Below are positions 42,459-53,300 of a stretch of 64,000 bases of DNA, piece by piece. The translations under genes were made by a program, and so were the position numbers. This DNA comes from Azolla caroliniana (taxonomy: Eukaryota; Polypodiophyta). The stretch is from NCBI GenBank assembly GCA_043228905.1, contig JBHGNT010000021.1, forward strand, positions 8,370,001 to 8,434,000, written 5' to 3'. The notes under the pieces are model-generated. The model was not told the DNA's origin. It saw only the letters and a list, made by a program, of their open reading frames with translations, and ran no database searches. Within the stretch, counting starts at the first letter, position 1; every line of letters begins with the position of its first letter.

Positions 42459-43514
42459 TTGATGTTCAGGATATTGTTTTGTGAGACTATTAGTTACTTT
42501 GTGAGTGTGAATATGTTGGTGTTTTCTGATGTTGCAGAGTCTAAAGGGTTTGATTCTATTGCTCGTAAGGCCAATGGCAGTGTGGATACTGTTGATGTTG
42601 CGGCATGTTTAAAGGGCCCCATCTTGAAAGTAGATGTAGCAACTAACACAAGTGATCTGGTCACACAAGTTGATCAAGCATGTAGCACGGATGACTTGGT
42701 GTTGCAGGTAGATGCAGCATGTGATACCAGTGGACTGATATCGAGCAGATCAGTAGCTACATGCACTGAGGTAATCCAAGGATTGATAACTAAGTCGACA
42801 AAACAAGAGCACCAGAATGTGAAGCTAGGCCCAACACAGTCGACTAGGGGTTTAAAGAGGAAAAGGACACCAGTTGTGTCAGCCGAACCTGAGCTGATTG
42901 AGATTGATCGTATCCTACCAGAAAATGGTGTAACAGCGGCTCAGTTTCAGGAATGGAAACCTAAACCACTAGAAGTCGAAAGAAGAGCCTTGATCTTGGA
43001 GCTTGATAAAGTCTTGATGAGTGTGAGATATATGCAGCCAAGGAGGGACGCAAATCAGTTTCTAGAGTGGGTTGTGGAATACTTTGATTTGTTTATTTGG
43101 AGTGAAAAACCAAAATCAGATGTGTGGAAGTGTTTGGCAAGATTCTTCCCAAAATGGCGAAGTCGTTTTAAAGGTCAATGGGCACGAGAAAATTGTGAGC
43201 AAATGGAAGCTGCAAGATTCAAGAGACTTTCTGATTTTTGGGCTACTTGGCCTGAATATAATGCCGACAATACATTGATTTTGGATATAGAACATTTCCG
43301 ACACTACTTCAATATTCGGAGATGCTGTCTCATTCTACCCGAGGAAATGCCTGAACAGTACCTGGTGCAAATAGTGAGCTGCCAACTAGGTGCATGGTTG
43401 TGGACTCCATACCGAGCTCAATATGCGGATAATATATGTAGACTCGTTCCACTGACTAGCAAGAGCTTAGCTGTTTATAGGAGATTTGTAGACATTTCCA
43501 ATGGTAATTTATAA
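42459..43514 (+). CDS. FCP1/NIF-like HAD-fold protein, degenerate catalytic motif
   Basis: The 351-codon frame has a Val/Asp repeat region (residues 50-95; VDVATNTSDLVTQVDQA, VLQVDAACDTSGL), a basic KRKR (133-136), and from about 175 a domain laid out like the NIF/FCP1 group of HAD phosphatases: ALILELDKVLMSV, FLEWVVEYFDLFIWSEKPKSDVW, NTLILDIEHFRHYF. In active members the first motif is DxDx(T/V); here the first Asp is Glu. The third motif keeps one Asp. It may bind rather than hydrolyse a phospho-target, or be inactive. A good 3' splice site (TTTTCTGATGTTGCAG, ends 42537) suggests the exon really begins at 42538. The gene lies beside and tail to tail with the transposase. Confidence 0.6.
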   Translation: MMFRILFCETISYFVSVNMLVFSDVAESKGFDSIARKANGSVDTVDVAACLKGPILKVDVATNTSDLVTQVDQACSTDDLVLQVDAACDTSGLISSRSVATCTEVIQGLITKSTKQEHQNVKLGPTQSTRGLKRKRTPVVSAEPELIEIDRILPENGVTAAQFQEWKPKPLEVERRALILELDKVLMSVRYMQPRRDANQFLEWVVEYFDLFIWSEKPKSDVWKCLARFFPKWRSRFKGQWARENCEQMEAARFKRLSDFWATWPEYNADNTLILDIEHFRHYFNIRRCCLILPEEMPEQYLVQIVSCQLGAWLWTPYRAQYADNICRLVPLTSKSLAVYRRFVDISNGNL

Positions 43515-43861
43515 ATATGTAAAGAGATGGCATTATTCAATGAAGAATTTAATTACTTGTTCCCACTGTACTTATCTACTGTGTAATTTGAGGAATATGT
43601 TGCAGATTGTTGATTTCATGCTATTGATGACTATTTAGCTATTGACAGCTAATTATCTGCATTTGTACAGCTAATTAGCTACTGATGACTATTTCGCTAT
43701 AACTTATAACTTAAAACTTAACAAAAAAGACATGATTTTATTGAGAAAGAAGCATAGAAAGCAGACTGTATACAAGAAATTGATTCCAAACGAATTTATT
43801 TAACTGTTTTCGCGAAATACATGTTTGTTTTACAAGAGAACATGGTAAGTGCTACTTGTAG
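43515..43861. other. Short intergenic gap between the two convergent genes
   Basis: Contains AATAAA-like 3' end sequences and a few palindrome relics (AGCTAATTAGCTACT, 43671-43685). No gene. Confidence 0.5.
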
Positions 43862-46800
43862 CTACAAATTCCATGGCATACTATTGTAAATACATTCATA
43901 CACATTAGCACCAACAGTGTATAAACCGGAGCAGCTATTGTATTCTGACATTGGGACGTTGATGCACCTGACCAAATGAGAGTACATATACGCCGCTGGT
44001 TTGTCTTCTAACAGCCTGTACACATATTCGTAGTCATCTAGTTTTGCATAAAAAATGCCTTCGATGTAGAATGTCCCGGCAGATACAAAATTTCCCCATG
44101 CATCTACAATATTCTGCCTTGCACACTGTTTACTAACCGTGCACTTTAATATATAGAAATCAGCACCCTCTGAATTGCCTTCTTCAACATTTACAGCGAA
44201 GTTATCCCCAACGTTCAGGACATCACTCAAAGTATCTCCAAGTCCCTCATATGTGAAGTCAGCATTCTGCCCTGTTTCTCCATCAACTGCTTCCTTATCA
44301 TTCAGAGTGTGATACTCCCAATTCTGAATATATGCTTTGTTTAGACAATATCTCCAATTTCCCTGCACACAATGGAAGCAAAAACAAGTCAATTCTCTAA
44401 CCGCAATACAATGACCATCCAACCTGGAATAACCGCGAACAGCATGCAGAGATCGCAATTCGGGAATTCCTTGGCACTCCCAGGTCTTCTCCCTATTTAC
44501 TTCATCTATCTTCACTTCCCAAAATTCATGTTTGATATCTCGGACTTGCGAGGAATAAACACCTGTGGCACTCATTGACATATTTGTTCTTAAAAATTCA
44601 ACTACATGTGATGCACAATTCATGTGCACACCATCTGTCTTTAGTTGTTCATGGGTAAGTGCCCGCTTTATAACAGCCCCTGCACCATCATGTTCACCTT
44701 TACCATGGCCAGACCCAAAAAAATTCCATCTCATCTCCAAACCTGTTATAGCAGGATACCTCCCCACAAAATAAAATGGACGTCGAGCCTTGAATTGTGA
44801 CGTAGCTCCGTCAGACCAGACCCAATGTTGAGTAAGCTCCAAACGTTGAGCTAATAACCACTGCCAATGTAACTTAAAACAGTGTTGGACGAACAAGGTA
44901 TCATGCTTCTTATCATCGGAAATAAAGAAATGAATTACTTTTTTAACATCACCTGAAACTCGAAAATATGTTATGTGCACAAAAATGGTTACCTGAACTG
45001 AACACCAATGCATAGATTGAATTTCATTCTGCTGCTTAAAAGTATAATTCTCTGCGAAATCTACTACTGAGACTACTACATCATTTGGGAAATCAGATAT
45101 GCAAGTCTTAAACTGATGGGCCTGCCATGAATAAATGAAATTGTGTTTAATGAACTTTCCTAGAGATACTACAAACAGAGACACCAAATCCCTTGGTTTA
45201 AGCATCTTCCGAACTAGATCCTTTCTTTTACACACCTTTCCTTCGAAATTGGTGTTCACTGACTCAAATAACTTCACAGAGATCAATATTTCACTACTCA
45301 ATTCATTTGGACACCACCTAAATCTAGTAGGGCCACAATCTTGACATAAACCCATGACACATTTATGAATATGGAAGATAGCGTCAGTTTCTCTCGGACA
45401 CAATATTGAATCTAATAAATAACTCATGGAAGAGATAACGTGCTCAGATGATTTACACTCCTCTTGCGGGCTTGATCGACAGATTGGGCACCCACATGTG
45501 CAAACTGTATTAGTTAGGGATGCGCTATGGTGACGTAGTAGATTAACAGAGTTCTTCAGAAAACCCATCTGTACATGGTAAATGCAACAACATGTGTATC
45601 GATCCTTTAAGCATCTCACAAAGTGTGGCTTAAGAGACTCGAATGTTCGTAGTTGAACTTTGATAGTTGGATGCATTCGTTTGAACCTAATAAATAAATC
45701 GACCTGCGTAATAAAGGGGAATTAGTTATTCTCGTAACTAGCTAACTATCCTAGTAGCTAATTAGCTATTCTAGTAGCTAGTTAGCTATTCTAGTAGCTA
45801 ATTAGCTGTCACGGTAGCTAATTAGCTGTCCTAGTAGCTAATTAGTTGTCCTAGTAGCTAATTAGCTATCATGGTAGCTAATTAGCTGTCGTAGTAGCTA
45901 ATTAGCTATCATGGTAGCTAATTAGCTATTCTAGTAGCTAATTAGCTATCATGGTAGCTAATTAGCTGTCCTAGTAGCTAATTAGCTATCATGGTAGCTA
46001 ATTAGCTATCATGGTAGCTAATTAGCTGTCCTAGTAGCTAATTAGCTATCATGGTAGCTAATTAGCTGTCCTAGTAGCTAATTAGTTGTCCTAGTAGCTA
46101 ATTAGCTATCATGGTAGCTAATTAGCTGCTCTAGTAGCTAATTAGCTATCATGGTGGCTAATTAGCTTTCCTAGTAACTAATTAGCTATCATGGTAGCTA
46201 ATTAGCTATCATGGTGGCTAATTAGCTGTCCTAGTAACTAATTAGCTATCATGGTAGCTAATTAGCTGGTCTAGTAGCTAATTAGCTATAATGGTGGCTA
46301 ATTAGCTATCCTAACTAATTAGCTATCATGGTAGCAAATTAGTTGGTCTAGTAGCTAATTAGCTATCACGGTGGCTAATTAGCTATCCTAGTAAGCTAAT
46401 TAGCTTTCCTAGTAGCTAATTAGCTGGTAATAACGAAATAACAAACTAGCTACCATGATAGCTAACTAGCTTCCAGTACAACTAATTATCTGGTAGTACC
46501 TAAATTAGCTATTGAGAATAGCTAATTAGCTATCATGGTAGTAGCTATTGAGAGTAGCCAGTTACCTATGTAGTAGCTATCATAGTAGCTAATTAGCTAT
46601 CATGGTAGCTAATTAGCTTTCCTAGTAGCTAATTAGCTGGTAATAACGAAATAGCTAACTAGCTACCATGATAGCTAACTAGCTAGCAGTACAGCTAATT
46701 ATCTGGTAGTACCTAAATTAGCTATTGAGAATAGCTAATTAGCTATCATGGTAGTAACTATTGAGAGTAGCTAGTTACCTATGTAGTAGCGATCCTAGTA

Positions 46801-47656
46801 GCTAACTGAGGTAAATGTAACTGATAAGCTAATTAGCTTTTCTGCTAACTGAGCTAATTAACTTTCCGAGTAGAGTCAAAACAAATGTTGAGATAAATGT
46901 AAATACCTGAGGTACATCAAGAAGATGAATGGGATGCTCCTCGTATTGATTTCTTCCAACACGTTTCCTGCATAAATCCTTTTTATTGGGTGAAACCCTA
47001 CTCTCATTAGTCCAAAACATTGTGATTACATCCTTGATTTCAAATGTTATGGGTGTCATTGGCTTACATCTTGTAGTTAGCTTTAGTAGACTAGTTCCTT
47101 CACCCGAGGAAATTATACGGTTCATTGTATTGTACACTGTTTTTCTACTAACACCAATTACCTTAGATAGCTCACTGATGTTTATATCGTCAACATCACT
47201 ATTAAGTAACATCATTAGACTAGACCTTTTTAAGACAAGATCATCTTCTGACCTGCTCATGGATACAAAACTATTACGAAGATTATTTACTAAAATAGAT
47301 GATATGTTTGCATTAAGACCATCACAATCAACTAAGTCCTTTATCGATGGATCATTACATATTCCATAAAGTACTACCTTCTTTTCTTCATTGCTGATGT
47401 GCTTGGTTTGAACATTGAAATAGTCTACAACCTTTCTCTCTATGATGGTAGTCGCATTACTTACATTCTCAGCTAAACTATCCTTACCTTTACTGAGTGT
47501 GGCTTTCGTATCCTTCAACAATTGACGATGTTTCCTTTTTTTTTCTGCCCAATAGTTTCGTATGGCTTGTTGTGTCCTGATAACATCATCCCTATCCTTA
47601 TGATCATTGAGGGGTAATTCTAAACACCCTTCTTCCCCTTCCATTTGGCTGGACAT
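43862..47656 (-). CDS. DDE-type transposase, two exons (863 codons)
   Basis: Exon 1 is 47656-46907, exon 2 45703-43862. The donor reads CAG|GTATTT and the acceptor TTACGCAG|GTC, joining VPQ to VDLFIRFKR in phase 0. Exon 1 has a basic coiled N-terminus (about residues 25-50), a helix-turn-helix (ISELSKVIGVSRKTVYNTMNR, about 165-190) and the SRVSPNKKDLCRKRV segment. Exon 2 has a Cys-rich, zinc-binding-like part (CTCGCPIC; HKCVMGLCQDCG) and an RNase H-like core with VVDFAENY (Asp about 465), WSDGATSQFK (Asp about 548) and GHGKGEHDGAGAVIKR (Asp about 589) as candidate catalytic acids. The set HW..QVT...HIT, DDKKHDT and HGKG.DG.G is that of an animal/protist/plant DNA transposase group; I suspect Sola-like but cannot confirm it. 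No stop or frameshift interrupts either exon. Confidence 0.75.
45704..46906 (-). repeat. Transposase intron filled with the palindrome array
   Basis: 1,203-nt GT..AG intron. About 45722-46420 is a very regular 20-bp repeat: TAGCTAATTAGCT plus GTCCTAG, ATCATGG or ATTCTAG. At 46420-46800 two larger units of about 220 bp repeat the TGGTAATAACGAAATA ... TATGTAGTAGC block. It shares the core palindrome with arrays 32921-33608 and 40611-41745, but with ATCATGG spacers not seen there. Confidence 0.9.
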
Positions 47657-47992
47657 GTTAAAACCCTAAATTTCCAGAAAAAAAAACAAGTATTAAAGAT
47701 GGCTATGGGCAACAACAATACACAAAAATATTCCACACAATACACAAGATTAGACACAACAATACACAAGATAATCAATAGACAGAAAAGTTATTGCAAT
47801 CCAAGACCGAACAGTAGAGGATTTCACTCCGTTGGATCCAACAGTTGAGGAGGCGATCCAAGACCGACCAATGGCAACAACTGAGTGTAGAATGTTGCCG
47901 TTGGATGAGTGAACTCCGTCAAATCGAAATGTGGAAGCAATCCGGGACTGGACAGTAGTGGCAACTGAGTATAGAATGATGGCAATGGAGGA
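47657..47992. other. Transposase 5' region, non-coding
   Basis: AT-rich 5' flank of the transposase gene with ACAATACACAA repeats (47715-47775), then decayed copies of the 83-bp repeat (CAAGACCGAACAGTAG). It probably holds the promoter; no clear TATA box was picked. Confidence 0.4.
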
Positions 47993-48565
47993 GAGAACCC
48001 CGTCAGATTGAACAGTTACCGATGATGCTTGAAACGCACATAGAAGGCACTTGAGAATAGAGTGGCATAGAGAAGAGAACCCCGTCAGATTGAACAGTTA
48101 CCAATGATGCTTGAAACGCACAGTAGCGGCCCCTGAGTGAGAGTGGAAAAGAGAAGAGAACCCCGTCAGATTGAATAGCTCTTTGATTATGCTTGGAATG
48201 CACAGTAGCAGCCCCTGAGTGTAGAGTGGCAAAGAGAAGAGAACCCCCTCAGATTGAACAGCTCTTTGATGATGCTTGGAACGCACAGTAATGGCCCTTG
48301 AGTGTAGAGTGGCACAGAGAAGAGAACCCCCTCAGATTGAACATCTCTTTGATGATGCTTGGAACGCACAATAATGGCCCCTGAGTGTAGAGTGGCACAG
48401 AGAAGAGAACCCCGTCAGATTGAACAGCTCTTTGATGATGCTTGGAATGCACAATAGTGGCCCCTGAGTGTAGAGTGTCACAGAGAAGAGAACCCCGTCA
48501 GATTGAGCAGCTCTTTGATGATGCTTGGAACGCACAGTAGCGGCCCCTCAGTGTAGAGTGGCGGC
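47993..48565. repeat. 83-bp minisatellite, seven units
   Basis: Unit marker GAGAACCCC(G/C)TCAGATTGA at 47993, 48075, 48156, 48239, 48322, 48405 and 48488: spacing 82, 81, 83, 83, 83, 83. Units end CCCCTGAGTGTAGAGTGGCACAGAGAA. The last five are most alike. It lies about 340 bp upstream of the transposase start codon. Confidence 0.95.
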
Positions 48566-48909
48566 AGGTGGACTCGATAGGGTTTAGCAACAGTGGTAGC
48601 AACTAACCCACAGTACTCAACTAGAGATGGCCTACGTGATGTGGCAAAGGATCATGCATAATGGACCTAGGAATTCGATATATAATTTATGGTACACATT
48701 TATGGTGCACACATCAATTTATGTTGCACATTTATGGCACTCATTTACATTTGTAATTAAAACACTCTAGTATTTTCAATGGTAGTTTTTTGCATACTTA
48801 ATTTATTAATGATGGCTTTTTACTAAAATGACTATTTATCAATGGTAGCTTTTTGCATAGCTAATTAGCTATGTCAAGGACATAGCTAATTGTTTCCACT
48901 CGTATGCTT
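48566..48909. other. Right end region of the putative DNA transposon
   Basis: AT-rich, non-coding, with short words repeated (TTTATGGTACACA, GGTAGTTTTTTGCATA). It ends with the 18-bp perfect palindrome CATAGCTAATTAGCTATG (48856-48873) and a partial second copy (CATAGCTAAT), just before Copia gag sequence. No terminal inverted repeat could be proved. Confidence 0.4.
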
Positions 48910-49660
48910 TCACCCTTGTACTATTTCGCGTCTTGTGTGGGCGAACAGCTATTAAGCTATGTTCGGGATGCAAAAATGCCGAAGGGTGCATGGGAAAATC
49001 TGAAGAAGATCTTCGCCGCGAGCACCACAGCCAGGAAGCTTCAGCTCCGACAGGAGTTGAGCAACCTACGACAACACGATTTGTCGGTGGCTAACTATAC
49101 CTCGAAGATCAAGGACATATGCGACTCCTTAGCCTCCATCGATGTGAACATCAAGGAAAGCGAGATGGTTGAGGTCTGTCTCGGGGGTCTAGCATTGAAG
49201 TTCGGGGCATTCCGAACTGTTGTGTGTACCCGGGAGAATACACCATCGTTTTTCGACTTACAATCGATGCTCCTTATAGAGGAGAACCACGCGGGTACGT
49301 CAACGAGCACGCACACTGACAGCAAGATGTTGTACACGGAGGGAGATAGGCCCCGTGGCCGTGGCGGACGAGGCGAGTCGGTGCGCAATGGAGGCGGCCG
49401 ACGGGATCAAGGAAGAAGGCACCAAAGTGATGCCGACAGCAATTTCGGGCCCTCCGAAAACAGGGGGAGTCGAGGCGACGAGAACCGGCAAGGGAGATCC
49501 GCCGCAGAATGTTGGTATTATGGCAAGAAAGGCCACATGGAGAGCGAGTGCTGGAAAAAGCACGCCGATTCGGAGAGAACCGGGTCCAGATCAGGTTTCG
49601 GACAGACCGACAAAGGAAATCGGCAACGATCGCACTACGCCGAAGGATCCGGAGAAACCG
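48910..49660 (+). pseudogene. Copia gag fragment I, L family
   Basis: Open frame from YYFASCVGEQLLSYVRDAKMPKGAWENL (UBN2-type Gag) through LRQELSNLRQHDLSVANYTSKI and LCLGGL-type sequence to the Gly/Arg-rich tail and zinc knuckle. The knuckle reads CWYYGKKGHMESEC, so the second Cys is replaced by Tyr. Close relative of 60340-61080. The N-terminus is lost at the transposon border and the C-terminus near 49660; a TAACA-flanked Copia J then follows. Confidence 0.8.
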
Positions 49661-49683
49661 TGTTGTCAGTTTTAGGGTTAACA

Positions 49684-50278
49684 TGTTGGGATTACGGTCC
49701 CTTCGGATGGGATGGTCGGATATCGGAGATGAATGCCGACAAGCCCGGTTTCGGTTTCGGATCCGGATGACGAATACCCCGGCTTCGGTGCCGGATGACG
49801 AATGTACCCGGAGAGCAATCCGGATGCAGGGACATATCCGTGAATATGTTCGCTACGAGCCCCCTGAGGCTATAGTTGTAAATAGCCCAAAGTCATATAA
49901 GTATAAATATGACTTAGGGCAAACAGTTTTTCTGTTGCTCATTATTTTTCTGTTTTTCCACTCAAGAGGAGTGAAGAGGGAGCAGCCGAGAGAGAGAGAG
50001 CGCGAGAGAGAAAGAGGTAGACGCCTCTGTGTATTTCCGCCGCCTGTGGCGAGGACAGCGAGCTCAAGGTCGTCGCCTTGGAGCTCGTCATTGTATACTT
50101 CTCTGTATAGTGTTGTTTGGAGTCTTGTACTCCCGTGGTTTTTCCCCGTTTAGGGTTTTCCACGTTAATCCCTGTGTATCGCGTCTTTCTCTGTATTTCC
50201 TATTTTCTGCTACATTGATCCGCGATTAATCGGTTGTGGCCGAGTGGTGAAGGTGAATCCAAGCGTTGATTCCCAACA
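49684..50278 (+). repeat. 5' LTR of Copia J (595 bp)
   Basis: TGTTGGGATTACGG to GATTCCCAACA. Includes the triple inverted-repeat module at 49832-49914 with TATAAATA (49902-49909) and an AG run near 49990-50012. The 3' end carries GTGGCCGAGTGGTGAAGG, resembling a tRNA A box. Confidence 0.96.
49902..49909 (+). promoter_or_regulatory. TATA box of the Copia J LTR
   Basis: TATAAATA in the loop and arm of an inverted repeat AGTCATAT / ATATGACT (49891-49898 and 49907-49914). The equivalent in the 3' LTR is 54613-54620. Confidence 0.7.
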
Positions 50279-50281
50279 AAC

Positions 50282-50293
50282 TGGTATCAGAGC
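50282..50293 (+). promoter_or_regulatory. Primer binding site of Copia J
   Basis: TGGTATCAGAGC three bases after the 5' LTR; complementary to initiator Met tRNA. Confidence 0.95.
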
Positions 50294-50307
50294 GACTGTT
50301 GCAGAAA

Positions 50308-53300
50308 ATGGAAGGCGGCGGCAGCGGGCAGCCGATGATGATGGTGCTGAATGCACAGAATTACGCCGACTGGAAGATCAAGATGGAGGATCTTCTGATT
50401 GTTCGGGACCTGTACGAACCGATTGACAGGTCGGAAATACCGAAAGGGGTACTTGAGTCGGAGTGGAAGCTCCTGAACCGGAAAGCCGTAGCGACGATCC
50501 GACAATACGTCGATGTAAGCGTCCTACAACATGTGGCGAACGACACCAACGCATACGAGATGTGGAAGAAGCTGTCGGGCCTCTATGAGAGGAAGAATGC
50601 GTTGAACCGGACCTCCCTGATGAGGAAGATAGTGAATCTCAAGTACCGGGACGGCGAGAGTATGGTGGAACACGTAAGCACGTTCATGGGATTCGTGAAT
50701 CAGCTTGCGGCGATCAAGTTCCCGTTGGAGGATGCAATGCAAGCCATCATCCTGATGTGTACATTGCCGGAAAGCTGGGAGAACTTGGTGGTGACTCTCA
50801 GCACCTCGTGCACCGAAGATAACTTGTCCTTACAAACGGTAAAGACAAGTATTCTGAATGAAGAAGCGCGTCGGAGAGATAAGGAACCGGCCTCCGACCC
50901 GAAGATGCTGTTTACCGAATCGGATCGGGGAAGACAATGGAACCGGAGTCCGCAAAGACGGGAGAAGTCGGGGACCCGGTCGCAGTCAAGAGGAAGACCC
51001 ACATGCTTCCACTGTGGGAAGCCGGGGCACTTCCGGAAGAATTGTCGGCATTACCGAAAAGACAACGGAGCCGACGACACCGATTCGAAGAAGTCACCGG
51101 AGAGAAACGGTGCATACCGGGGAGCCACGGACCGGAGAGGTTCGGATCGGCGAGGGCAGGACCGGAAAGGAACAACGGCACTCGCGGCAAGTGAGGAAGA
51201 AATCATGCTCATCACCGAAGAAGGTGAGCTAAACGTTGCCGGCGATGAGACGACCTGGGTGGTCGATTCCGGAGCATCGTTCCACCTGACCCCGGAGAGA
51301 AGATACTTCTCATCCTACACAGCCGGTGAGCATGGCTGTGTTCGGATGGGAAATGAAGGTACGTGCCGGATTGCCGGCATAGGAGACGTGTGGTTGACAA
51401 CCCCGACCGGATGCAAAATGCTGCTGAAAGATGTCCGACACGTTCCGGAGGTCCGATTGAACCTGATCTCGGCCGGGAGGCTAGATGATGAAGGCTACAC
51501 GGGTAGCATCCGGAACGGTGTCATGAAGTTCAGCAAGGGGAGCCTGATAGTGGCTCGGGCCCGGAAGGTCAACACACTGTACCTGATGAATGCCCGGTTA
51601 TGTCCGGAAGAGCTGAATGTGGCAGCCGACACTGCCGGTGAGCTGTGGCACAAAAGACTGTGCCACATGAGTGAGAAGGGGATGAAGAGGCTTGCAGAAG
51701 ACAACCTCATCCCAGTGAAGCACGTGCACCTGGAGAAGTGCACCGATTGCCTGGCCGGTAAGCAGAACCGAACCTCCTTCCACTCAAGGCCACCGACGAG
51801 ACGTAGCGCACCATTGGAGTTGGTGCACACTGACGTGTGTCAGGTAGAGACGAAGTCACATGGCGGAGCCCAGTACTTCGTAACATTCATCGATGATCAT
51901 AGCCGAAAACTGTGGACGGCACCGATGAAGACAAAGGACCAAGTGTTGTCCGTCTTCAAAGAACTCCACGCGAGAGTGGAAAGGGAATCCGGCAAGAAGC
52001 TGAAAGCGATACGAGCGGATAACGGAGGGGAATACCGAGGGCAGTTCCAGGAGTACTGTCGCTCGAAGGGAATCCGACTCGAGTTTACTGTGCCGAAGAC
52101 GCCGGAACTGAACGGGCTGGCCGAGAGGATGAACCGGACCATAATGGAGCGGGTCCGGAGTATGCTGGCGCATGCGAAATTACCCAAGGGGTTTTGGGCT
52201 GAGGCAATGTCGACGGCGACATATGTGATAAACAGATCACCCTCAGTTCCTTTGGACGGAGACACGCCGCAGAGAGTGTGGACCGGTAAGGAAGTGTCCT
52301 ACCGGCATCTGAAGGTGTTCGGGTGTCTCGCATACGTGCATGTGGCAAAGGACCGGAGAGGAAAGCTAGATCCTAAGACCCGGCCATGCATATTCCTCGG
52401 TTACGGCGACGACGAGTTCGGCTACCGAGTATGGGACCCGGTCGACAAGAAGATATTCCGGAGTCGTGATATCATCTTCATGGAGAACAAGACGCTCGCC
52501 GACTGGGAGTCGGAGAAGAAGATGAAGAGCTCCAAGTCGACCGGTGAGGATCAACTCTACGAGGAGCAGTCCCGACCGGCAAGGGACCGGTTAGCACTCG
52601 AGGATCCGGCCGAAGACGGTGAAGAAACAGAACCGGCCGAAGAAGATGAAAATGATACCGGAACCGGCCCCGATCCCGAAATGGATTCGGATGAAGAAGA
52701 AGAATCGGAAGAACCGGTTACCGAAGCTCCGGAACGGAGATACCCTCTAAGAGAGAGAAGGGCCCCCCGGAGATTTCCGGAACCAGAGCACGTGTTGCTA
52801 ACCGACGAGGGGGAGCCGGAGAGCTTTGAAGAAGCAAAGCATGACACCCAGAGCCGCAGGTGGTTGAGTGCCATGCAGGACGAGATGGATTCCCTGCATG
52901 AGAACCACACATATGAACTTGTGGAGTTGCCGAAAGGAAAGCGGGCACTGCGAAACAAGTGGGTGTTCAAGCTGAAACCGGGAGATGCCGGAAACCCCCC
53001 GAGATACAAAGCCAGGATCGTGGTGAAGGGGTTTCAGCAGAAGAAGGGCGTCGACTTCGACAAGATATTTGCCCCGGTAGTGAAGATGACCTCCATCCGG
53101 ACGGTGCTGAGCATAGCGGCAAGCATGGACCTCGAGGTAGAACAGATGGACGTGAAGACGGCATTCCTTCACGGCGACCTCGATGAAGAGATCTACATGC
53201 AGCAACCGGAAGGATTCGAGAAGAAAGGGAAGGAGCACCTGGTATGCCGGTTGAAGAAGAGCCTTTACGGACTGAAGCAGGCTCCCCGGCAATGGTACCG

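Noticed and set aside
42459-42537. TTG/ATG at the left of the HAD-like ORF as the true start
   Set aside because: The first 26 codons are hydrophobic and lie before a strong 3' splice site, so they are more likely intron.
43072-43304. Short frames within the HAD-like gene
   Set aside because: Alternative-frame shadows of the 351-codon frame.
32921-46800. CRISPR array
   Set aside because: Regular short repeats with spacers, but spacers are themselves repeated, the repeat is a 14-bp palindrome, and the context is eukaryotic with introns and retroelements.
48003-48535. Series of 60-67 codon frames with repeated RSKHHQRAVQSDGVLFS-like words
   Set aside because: They are translations of the 83-bp minisatellite, whose unit is not a multiple of three, so no protein repeat is selected.
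49509-50153. Open frame of 214 codons crossing from gag into the 5' LTR of Copia J
   Set aside because: Its second half recurs as a 156-codon frame at 54394-54864 because both LTRs have the same sequence; it is a by-product of LTR sequence.
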